A DNA stretch of 62,000 bases from Diphasiastrum complanatum (lineage: Eukaryota > Streptophyta > Lycopodiopsida > Lycopodiales > Lycopodiaceae): positions 71,091,957 through 71,153,956 of the forward strand of contig CM055095.1 in NCBI GenBank assembly GCA_029204225.1, written 5' to 3'. Of the stretch, positions 13,801 to 24,548 are shown in pieces. Made by a program: the position numbers and the translations under genes. Numbering within the stretch: position 1 is the first letter of the stretch; each line of letters opens with the position of its first letter. Below the pieces are notes generated by a model that was not told where the DNA came from, ran no database searches, and worked only from the letters and a program-made list of their open reading frames with translations.

Positions 13801-16800
13801 GATGAGACCGAGCCAGCAGCACCGGAGGAGGATATCATGGACCAAATTTACGAGGATATCCAGGGCGAGGCGGTCCGGCACAGACGAGTTACTAGACAGG
13901 CCCCCAGGGCCCCTGGCAGCACAGTTGCAGCTGACCATGATGCTCTCGACGACACACCCCTGACAGAGTCTACTATGCCTACACAGGTAATGAAAATCTT
14001 TGGTTCAAGTTGTAATTACAAATCAAGTTCTTCTTTTGCTTATGTGTTCTCTAAATGTGTTGGCTTTGTGGATGTACTGACATTGAGTCCTCGATGTGTA
14101 GGATCAGCATGTGCACACATCGGAGGATGTAGACCATGGGCAGGAGGAGGCAGCAGCGGGTTTTGACTTCACACACATTTCCACTACCCCTCCTAGGCCC
14201 CGATATGTCGATCCTGATGCAGAGACCCAAGCAGAGCCAGATGACGAGACATTGGACTACCTACTTGTAATAGATCCTAACACCACAGTAGGGCAAACAC
14301 TAACTGATCCACCCAACCTTGCCTACTCCCTGATATAGAGTAAGCCCCTCCTAGCCCAGTGTGAGGACTGGTAGCATGCAACTGCCAAGTGTCGGCCACG
14401 TGGCACTGACGTGGCCGACTGCACGTCGGGACCCAACTGGGGGCCCTATCCTGCTGACAGGGTCCCTAGGCTGTGTTAGGCTCGCCATGGCTATGGACCG
14501 TGCTGGGGCACACTACTCACACTGTCTTGCCCTGTTGGTCATGTACGCTGGACACGACCTTGACTGTGGTATCTGACCTATCTGTGTTCTCTAGGGTTCG
14601 GCACTGGTTACGAGCTCGTAACACTCCCTCCCCCTTAAGAACCGTCTTGGTCCTCTAAGACAAAGTCTGGAAAAATCTTGCGAAGGACGCTGCCTCTTTC
14701 CCAAGTGGCATTCTCAACAGGCTGATCATTCCACTTAACCAGATATTCTCGGTATAGAGTATGACGAGTCTGCGTCTCTCTACTATCAAGAATTTCCTCT
14801 GGTTCATGTGGAGGTTGTTGAGGATCCAATGGGAGAACTAGAACACTGTCCCCTACCAGATTATCTGATCTGGTTAAGGCTTTTCGTAACTGACTTACAT
14901 GAAAAACTGGAAAAACCTTACTGCTGTGTGGGAGTTCTAGTTCATAGGTGACCTCGCCTAGTCTCCTACTGATGGTAAAGGGACCACAATACCTTGGAGA
15001 CAACTTAGCACACACTCCTGATTTGAGGGTTTTAGAGTCAACTGGGACTCTCAAGTAGACTTTCTCACCAGTGGAGAACTGCACATCCCGTCTGTGTGGA
15101 TCTGCATAATGCCTGGCTCGATCCTGGGATTGTCTAATGCTACGCTTAGCATGTTCTATCATCTGGTTTAGGTCTTCTAAAAAGTTTCTGGCTGCTTCAA
15201 CTTTTTCTTGTTTAAACCCTACAGCTGTGGGTGAGCGTGGCTGAAAACCGTACATCAGCATAAATGGGCTGTATCCCGTAGCTGAATGTTTGCTTACTGT
15301 TGTAAGCAAACTCTAATATTGAGAGATACTCCTCCCAATTAGTCTGCCTCTTGCTGACGTATGCACGAAGCATATCCTCCAGCACTTGATTTACCCTTTC
15401 TGTTTGACCGTCCGTCTGTGGATGGTCAGTGGTACTCATATTAAGTTTAGTATGGAGATGATGGAATACTGCCTTCCAAAAATTTCCAGTAAACTTACTG
15501 TCCCGGTCGCTGACTATGCCGGAAGGTAGACCGTACAATTTAAATAGCCCGTCTACAAACAACCTCGCTAACTCTGGAGCTCTAACGGTTGTTTTGGTCG
15601 GAATAAAATGAGCCATTTTGGTCAGACGGTCAACTGTGACCCATATAGTGTCATTACCCTTTTGGGTTTTAGGCAGGCCTACTATAAAATCCATGGAGAT
15701 ACTCTCCCATTTACCAGCTGGTATTTCTAAGGGATGCAACAACCCTCCTGCCTTTAAACGCTCTGCTTTATTTACTTGACATTTCTGGCAACTGGTTACA
15801 TACTGGTGGACGTCCTTTTTCATACTGGGCCAGAAAAATTGCCTACGAAGAAGCTCATAGGTCTTCTGTATGCCTGGGTGTCCCGCGCTAGGATTGTCAT
15901 GACATTCATATAGGACCTGCTGCCTATAATCCTCTGAATTGGGGACACATACTCTATCTCTATAGAGCAAGTACTCATCCTGAATGGAATACTGTTTCCA
16001 TTTGAATCCTTGAGTCAACTGACCCTCAACCACAGGGGTTTGCTTGGGTAATACAGGCTCAGAATCCTCAACGTCATCTGACGACGTATACTCGGACTCA
16101 TCATCATCCTCAACGGAAGCTGCCGTATTCTTGGATGAACTGGCACCAGCCCCGGGAACTGGTTCTGGAGTCTGTAACTGTCTGTTCTGGACTGAGTTCC
16201 AGATAATAGAGAAGAATGCATCATGCTGGCATTCCCTCTCAAGGACTCGAGTAACTCATTACGAATCTGAGTAAAACTCAGCTTGTTTATCATAGGCATT
16301 CTGCTAAGGGCATCTGCTACTGTATTGAATTTTCCACGCCTATATCTGATAGACATGTCAAACTCTTGCATCAACTCTGCCCAACGAGCTTTCCGACCTC
16401 TAAGCTCAGGTTGATTGCAAAGGTATCTGAGACTCTCATGGTCTGTCAGGACCTCAAAGTTGGCACCATACAAATAATGCCTCCAAGTCTTAAGGGCATG
16501 GACTATAGAAAAGAGTTCCTTTTCATAGGCACTATACCTAGTCTGTGCTGGCTCGAGTTTTTTACTCTCGAAGGCAACTGGTCGTCCACCCTGAGTTAGC
16601 ACAGCACCTACTGCAAAGTCGCTAGCATCTGTTTCGACCACAAATGGCTGATTGGGGTCGACGACCTTTAAAACTGGTGCTGTAGCTAAGGCTGTTTTGA
16701 GAGCATCAAAGCTCTCCTGTTGTGCGGACTCCCAAATGAACTCCTTTCCCTTCCCCTTAAGGAGATTTGTCATAGGGACTGCTATCTGAGCATATTCCTT

Positions 16801-19800
16801 GACAAATCGTCTGTAATATCCCGCCAGACCAAGAAAGATTTGAAGTTCCAAAATATTCTGAGGTCTCAGCCAACTGAGTATGGCTTTAACCTTATTTGGG
16901 TCCATCTTAATCCCATCTGAAGAGATAATGTGACCCAAATATGCTATTTCTTCAACGAAGAATTCACACTTGGATTGTTTAGCATAAAGCTTATGCTTTC
17001 TGAGCAGTCGAAACACCTTTCTGAGGTGTTTTAGATGCTCCTTCCTCGTTTTGCTGTAGACGAGGATGTCATCTAAAAATACGACTACAAACTTACCCAA
17101 GTATGGTCTGAGGACACTGTTCATCAAGGTCATAAAGGTAGCTGGAGCATTTGTGAGCCCAAATGGCATCACCTTAAACTCATAATGACCGTGACGAGTC
17201 CTAAAAGCTGTTTTCGAGACATCTTCCGATTTTATACGGACTTGATGATATCCCGATCTAAGGTCTATTTTACTGAAAAACTTAGCCCCGTCGAGTTGAT
17301 CAAACAACTCGTCTGCCCGAGGCATAGGGTATTTATTCTTAATTGTGACTTTATTGAGGGCTCTGTAATCTACGCAAAGACGCATAGACCCCTCCTTCTT
17401 TTTCACCAATAGGACTGGTGAGGCCCATGGTGAACTACTGGTCTGAATTTGGCCTTTCCCAAGATAGTCTGTTAACTGCCTAGTTATTTCTTCATCCTCT
17501 GTTCGGCTGACCCGATACGGAGGTTTAGAAACAGGTGCTGTACCTGGTACTAGGTTTATTACATGATCTACCTCTCTGCTAGGTGGTAAACCATGTGGCA
17601 AATCTTCAGGAAAAACATCTTTAAATTTAGACAATAAAGTTTCTAATTTACTGATTTTCTGCTGAATAGAACTGGAAATAGAAACTTCAGGAATAAACTG
17701 AAAGTCACATAAGAATATCTGATGGTCTTCGTCTCCGATTAGCTGACAGAGCTCTGAACTGCAGACCATAGGGCTGTTGGGAACATCATGCTCCCCATGC
17801 AACTGGATCTCTCGGCCTTTATACTGAAAGCTGAGGGTGTTCTCCTGATAGTTTCTGTGGAGGGAAGGTCCTAAACTGTAGAGCCAATCTCTCCCGAGAA
17901 CAATGTCTGTTCGATCCAGGTGCATTATCTGAAAGTTTATTTGATCTTGGTACCCCTGAATACCAAGATTTAACTTACTTACCATAGTTTCCCATATTTT
18001 TTTATCTTCACCCTTAGCTAATGAAACTATGTACCTATGCTGACTAGGTACTTCTGGTAGTTTAAGCTTTTTAACCAGGGTGTGGTTGATGAAATTATGG
18101 GTTGCCCCATCATCAACCATGACTCTTACTGACTGGTTACCAACTTTCCCATGCATACGTACTAGGTCATGCGGCCCAAAGCTGAAGGGTCTCGCTAGCA
18201 TTGCAGAGGTCAGCTGGCAACAGTGTTCATGATCTTCATGATACACTTTGATCTCGGAAGCTGCCGAGTCACTGGGGAAACATACAGTCTGAACAAGATG
18301 AACTTGTTTTTTATCTTTCTTATCTTTTTTAGTGAAAGGCCCCTTGGGACACTGTCTGACTGTGTGTCCCTTGCCCATACACACAAAGCACAAACGTTCT
18401 TGTTTGGCTTTCTCAAAATCATCTGGTTTTAAGGGCTGTATGAGTGAAGGGCGTTTCTGAGGAGCTTCACTTTTAAATTTATCTTCTTTCTTTCTTTTTA
18501 AAAATTTCTTTTTAAATTGAAAGTCTTTCTGAGGAAGCTGCTCAGAAAGTGGTTGCTGTCTCGCTCTCTTCCTACCCACTGAATCATCATAGATTTGAGC
18601 ATATCTGAGAGCTTGCTCAAGGGTAGTAGGCGAGTTTCTCTGGACCTCTACTTTATATTCATCTTTGAGGCCACGGACAAATCCCCTGATTTTTTGATAG
18701 TCATCCATATTTTTAATCTTTAAAATTGCCTCTCGATACTGCAAGATATATTGGATGAGGGACTTGTCCATTACTGTTCTTTCCCAGGCTTCCCAGGCTC
18801 TATCAAGTTCATTCTCTGGTAGAAATTCTCTTAGGAAAGCTTCTTCAAAAGCTTTCCATGACCGGGGAGTCTGCCCAGTCTCCTGGAGATTTAACCACCA
18901 CTTATAGGCCATAGGCCCTAAAGAAAGACTGGCCTCAATTGCTTGCAAATGGTCAGGGGTCTGTTTAAGAGCATGAATGTTCTTCCATTTGCTGAGGAAG
19001 GTTTGTAGAATATCTGCATTTCTATCCTTCTCTTCCCCATTAAAAGTAGGAGGCTTTAAATCTTTAAAAACACTGGGGTGAGACCGTAAAGTCTCACCCG
19101 AAACTGATGGAAGTGGAGAAGGGGATAACTGAGAAGTGGAGGGAAGGCTTCCTTTCGCGGAGCTCAAAATCAAGTTTTTGAGTTCAGCGAACGAGTCGTC
19201 CACACTGGACTTGAAATTGGCTAATGCCAGCTTCAGTTCATCCACTTCTGTTACCAATTGGAGGAACTGCTCCTTGGTAACCAGTTCGTCGAGTTCTTCG
19301 GCGAACTGTTCCTGTTCTTCTACTTCCATGGGTTCCTTCCCTTTTCTATAAGCCAAGGCTTCTGTTTCAAGTTCGTCGAAGCCTCTCTCCTGGGGTTGAT
19401 CAGGTCCCTGAGGAGTGGTCATCTTCGAAACTGAAAGAGAGCTACCTTAACTTATGAAGGAAAAAAGTCTAAAAGACTAATTTACAACTGTACAAGGGAA
19501 AGGAAAGATGACTTAGCTGTTTCTGAGGACTGTACTTCCAAAGAAAGAATCAAGAAAAGCCCTTTCAGCTCTTCCTCCACTGCTTTCAGATCTGCTGTCC
19601 GGAAAAATCAGAGATCAAGGTACCAAGAAAAAGAAACAAACTTCTGATCGTCTTGGCCCCTTCCCTCGCTGCCTGAGGTGTATACTTTTTGCTCCAAAAT
19701 TCCCGTTTTAGGACCCAAAACAGTTGCAAACTTGTGGTTCCTGCCAAAGACCTTCAGCGCTAGACCTGCACCCACGATTCTGTCTCAGATCCGCTCCAAA

Positions 19801-22800
19801 TTCCAGAAAATTTCACTCCAAATTCGAAGTTTCCACCCAATTTGGCAGCGCTGGACCTGCTCCACGTTTTCTATATAAAATGTGCTCAAAAATCCACAAC
19901 TGATACATAAAAATCAAGGGTAAATCCCTGATTTTTCAGCGCTGAGCTTCTACAAGGGATTGTGCCTCAAACAACTGTAAATTCCCAGCAAATTTCAAGG
20001 ATTTGAAAGCTGTTCCTACAGCGATTTTCCTCCTCAATTCTTTCCTGAGAATCTGAGAAATCTTTCCTATCTTCTGATAGCTTTCTCTACTGCTGTCCTG
20101 AACTCCCTAGGATGGAGATGGCTCTGATACCAGTGTAATAGATCCTAACACCACAGTAGGGCAAACACTAACTGATCCACCCAACCTTGCCTACTCCCTG
20201 ATATAGAGTAAGCCCCTCCTAGCCCAGTGTGAGGACTGGTAGCATGCAACTGCCAAGTGTCGGCCACGTGGCACTGACGTGGCCGACTGCACGTCGGGAC
20301 CCAACTGGGGGCCCTATCCTGCTGACAGGGTCCCTAGGCTGTGTTAGGCCCGCCATGGCTATGGACCGTGCTGGGGCACACTACTCACACTGTCTTGCCC
20401 TGTTGGTCATGTACGCTGGACACGACCCTGACTGTGGTATCTGACCTATCTGTGTTCTCTAGGGTTCGGCACTGGTTACGAGCTCGTAACACTACTGGAG
20501 ACCATGTTGAGCACGGAGGGATTTTTTGATGGCAGGTCCACTCGCAGTGTACGAGCCAGGGGTACTGGCAGATCTAGCAGTAGGCCCAGCCTAGCCGATC
20601 TCTATGTGCGGTTTGATCAGGAGCCAGGAGCATGTGCCCCCAGTACCTCTACCGCCCCACCGATACCTAGGGGTAGGGGCAGACCTCGAGGGTCAGGCGT
20701 TGGATCTAGCCAGGGCATGAGCCAGTCTGCTAGAGGTAGAGGCAGAGGCAGAGGCAGAGGCAGATCTGGGCGGCTCGTGGCCCCCTCAACAGGCATTATA
20801 GAGAGTCCTGTCTTAGCCTCAGATGACGTCTCACCATAGGATTTATTTCCATAGTACTATGTTATCAGACATGATGTTTTATTTTTTGTATCGGATGTAC
20901 GGCTCACGCATAACTATTTTATGGATGTTTTTTGCTTACATTTATGGCTCTTCCCTAAACCCTGCTCAAATTATATGATGGTTATTCTCCTGCAGTTCCG
21001 TTACGTTTCATCAAGAATGTTATTTGGTTTCAAAATAATTTCATGGTTTTGTTGATGAATGTATGGTAGTGGGTCAGATCGTATTCTAAATGCAAAACTT
21101 AGCCAAGCACCATAGGTTGTTTGTATTGACATGAATTCTCAGGTTATTTTTACTCCATTCAACACTCCCAGGTAAATGTCTGATTATTGTAATTAATTGT
21201 CTGTTCATTAGTAAATCTATTCAATGTAGTTAATTTTCTGTTTCTAAGAAATCAATTCCTTTGTAAAAAAACATATATATATATTTTTTTGGGGCATCGT
21301 TTCGGAATGGAACGCGTTCCAGACGGGCAACTAAGAACTGGACTAAGAATCTCCAAAATGCGATAAGGCCCATAATAACGTGGTGCAAGCTTCTCAGTAG
21401 AAGCATGGCCCTAGATAAAATGATTTCGTGCAAACCGTAGGCGTAGATAAACCATATCTCCAATTTGAAACTCAACATGGCGGCGGTGACGATCAACTGA
21501 GGTCTGATAACGTTATCGAACATGTTGTAGATGAGAACTGGCCTGGGTAATAAGCTCACGGGCACCTGATAGAAATGATGCAAGTGTCACAGGTGTATCC
21601 TCAGGAGGAAGAGGAATGCCAGGTAAAAGAGGTGCATAACTATGAGATAATAAAAATGGTGAGACGCCTGTGCTGGTACTAACAGAGATATTATAGCTAT
21701 AGTCTGCTAAACATAAATGTTGATCCCAATCCTTCCCAGAAGGAGTAACAAAATGGCGTAAATAATCCTCAAGGATCATGTTAAGGATCTCAGACTGCCC
21801 ATCAGAAGTAGAGTGATAAGCAGAACCCATAAAAATCTGTACATCCAAGATACGCATAAGCTCTGTCCAGAATATGGATGTAAACTTACTATCCCGATCA
21901 AAAATGATAGTACAAGGAAACCCATGTAGGCGGAAAATCTCTGATAGGAACAAACGTGCACCCTGCTCTATTGTGATAGTACTACAAACTGGTATGAAAT
22001 GTGCCAGTTTCGAGAACCTGTCAACTACCACCATACATGAATCGTGACCATGCTGGGTATGGGGAAAGCCAAGGATAAAGTCCATAGATATATCAGTCCA
22101 CTGGCGATGAGGAATAGGCCAACTCTGGAGCAAACAAGCAGACTTAGCACGGGAGTACTTATTACAAAGACACAAAGGGCAGGTGCGAGTAAGTACGAAA
22201 AAGCTCAGATCGAAGAGAGGGCCAATAGAAATGGTCCTTGAGATGAGCATAAGACTTCTGAAAACCAAAGTGACCCCAACAAGGGACGAATGAGCATCCG
22301 ACAACAATTGGGAACAGATACCCAGAACTAGGAATACAAAGAAAACCATAACGATAAAGACGGTGGTCAACAATGGAGTAAATCTGATGAGGATGAGACG
22401 AAACAGGTGGAGCAAAACTATAAACATCACAAAAATCAGAACATGTAAGGTATGTGGCGGGTAGATCATCAAACCATGTAGGAACAATAGCAACAAGTTT
22501 ATTCAACAAAGATGGAAGATGAGACAATGCATCAACAACAGTGTTAGCACGACCAGAATGATACAAAATAGAAAAATTAAAAGACTGTAAAAACTGCAAC
22601 CAACGAAACTGACGATCATGCTAAGAAAAGAGATAACGTAAAGACTGGTGATCAGTAACAATGTCAAACGGTACTGACTCATAAGCAATAATGCATTGTG
22701 ACTGGCGAGCCGCATATATCGTTGCTCTGTATCAGGAAGTGCCTGAGCTCTCTGGATGTATGTGATAAGCTGGAAGGCTGCCTCAATCTGAATAGGGGGG

Positions 22801-24507
22801 ATGGCAAACTCCGCAAGGATGATCTCATGTGGAACCGAGGGCTTCGCTCGGATCATGCGAGCTAACATGGTGGTTTGTACGCGTGAAATGCTGGACTAGT
22901 GTGAAGATGATAGTCCTGTACACCATATCTCTGCTGCATACAAGGCTGAAGGGGTGACGATGGTGTCAAACAGTCAAGGGTAAGCTCCTGGCGCTGCATG
23001 AAGGCCCGAGAGGTATTGAAGACCATAACTTTGGTCTTCGAGAGGTTCACCCCTAAACCCCACTGAGTACAAAAGGTGTGTAAACAATCCAACTGTCTCT
23101 GTAATCCCTCTCTAGTACGGGAGACTAATACCACATCATCCGCATAGAGAAGGATGGCAATCAGAATGTCCCCAAGCCGACAACCGTCCCCATCACACTG
23201 AGAAATGACCAGCTCTAGCTCTTCAATATATAATCCAAAGAGAACTGGTGAGAGAGAGCATTAAGGTGAGCCAACACCCTCAACAAAGGAGGAGGACTCT
23301 AGAGGAAAATAGCAGGCAACAATGAAGATGTCCCTGTCCAAACCAATCGCTCGTCTTGTGATACGAAGCCAAATATACCGTGTGTGCTCATCATGCCTGA
23401 CAAACTTGAACATCTGATGAAGGGACTCTCTGTAGAGACAAGCCACTTCTCCCGAACCACAGCCACGGGCTGATCTAGTCTCAGATCTGTATACTGAATC
23501 CCATCTGTATCCCGGGAAGGTGCGTAAACCGCGCACCTGGCTCTCGTGAGTCTCCATGAAAAACAATAGGTCTCGTCCAGTGATAAAGTCAATCAGATCA
23601 CCTGCTGTAGAGGATGAGTGCAAGACATCACAATTTCATACTCCAATCTAAAGATGGTATGGATGGGGCCTCGGGATGCTCCCAATCCCGGGGGCCCCGA
23701 ATTCCTAGCTCTGGGAACTGCTAGGGGTGCCAACAACAAATCGTATATGACCATTTTGATATATGACCCGTCTACCAGTCTCTCGAGCCACTTTGAAGGC
23801 TTTGCGCCTCTCCTCAACCTGGATGTAGGTAAGATTGTCATCTATATATATGGTAGTGCCACGTAATTGGGCTCTGCAGCGTAAAGCCTCTCTGCGGCTG
23901 TCTAGGGATGTGAAGCGAATGATCAGTGTAGTTGCATCTCTGGTGGTCTTCCAAGCTGTATCTAGCCCATTTGTCACATGTCCTAGAGTGGTCTCGAGAA
24001 ATCTCGTAGCCTCGGCAATGGCATCCTGTGTATCCGGTATCCCACAAACCCTGATGTTATGGGCCTTTTGCTCCCTTGACTGCTCCTCCGAAATAGTGGC
24101 TGGGATGACTGAGGAAATGCGGGCGCTAGGCTTGGTGCCTTTCTTCAATGGTGGCCTAAGGACTTGGATACTCTTGTCATCCGCTTCACATTAGTGCCTC
24201 ACTGGCGTGAAGTTTTGGGGAAGAGATTTAATTTGCGAAATACCAAAATCTACTTGGACGAAGATCTTGCTTTCATCCAGGTTCAAGAACGCAAGACAAG
24301 CTCTATTAATTGGCAAGCAACTTATCTATCGTGATGATAGTATTAATTTTATAGTTAATGGAACTTTGAATTCTAAGATAGGATTTGACTTAGAAAAATG
24401 AAGAGATGTCCATTTGAACTTGTAAATGGTCTTCGTGCCATATAATCATGGAGATTAAATTCTCTTCTTAATTAGATTTGTTTTTGTCATGTTGCTTTGA
24501 CGACATT

Positions 24508-24548
<41 letters not shown>

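Larger units (their letters stand above)
14266..20491 (-). mobile_element. Young full-length Ty3/gypsy chromovirus, 6226 bp
   Basis: LTRs at 14266-14623 and 20134-20491 (both 358 bp, TG...CA ends on both strands) differ at only two sites I could find. A perfect 5-bp target duplication CTACT flanks it (14261-14265, 20492-20496). In element sense, the primer site TGGTATCAGAGCC, complementary to initiator Met tRNA, directly follows the 5' LTR (at about 20131 downwards). A polypurine tract AAGGGGGAGGGAG precedes the 3' LTR (14624-14636). Order gag-PR-RT-RNaseH-INT-chromodomain. Two frameshifts in the coding region imply this copy is defective. It lies antisense to LON2. Confidence 0.95.
13342..20839 (+). 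pseudogene. hAT transposase, C-terminal exons (interrupted)
   Basis: Exons read about <13342-13500, 13610-13986, 14102-14265 and 20497-20839, with GT-AG introns 13501-13609 and 13987-14101. The second exon encodes [20 protein letters not shown], the hAT dimerisation signature, followed by a G20 tract (13729-13748) and an acidic region ([10 protein letters not shown]). The last part has an Arg-Gly tail ([10 protein letters not shown]) and stops at TAG 20837-20839. The chromovirus at 14266-20491 splits one exon; the frame reads through when the insertion and one CTACT copy are ignored. BED finger and catalytic N-terminal parts are missing. Confidence 0.75.
13187..21326 (+). mobile_element. hAT transposon deletion derivative, carrying a nested retrotransposon
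   Basis: Left end (about 13190-13275) is rich in GTTCCG/CGGAAC motifs; right end (about 21295-21326) has GGAACGCGTTCC and ends GACGGGC against GCCCGT on the left, a probable short terminal inverted repeat. Flanks CTTAGAAG and CTAAGAAC (6 of 8 alike) may be the 8-bp target duplication. The same gypsy remnant continues on both sides, so this DNA was inserted into it. Only the 3' third of the transposase gene remains, which makes it a Ds-like internal deletion. Exact ends are uncertain. Confidence 0.65.

Noticed and set aside
16044-19351. Several 60-77-codon plus-strand open frames
   Set aside because: Shadows of the chromovirus polyprotein on the opposite strand.
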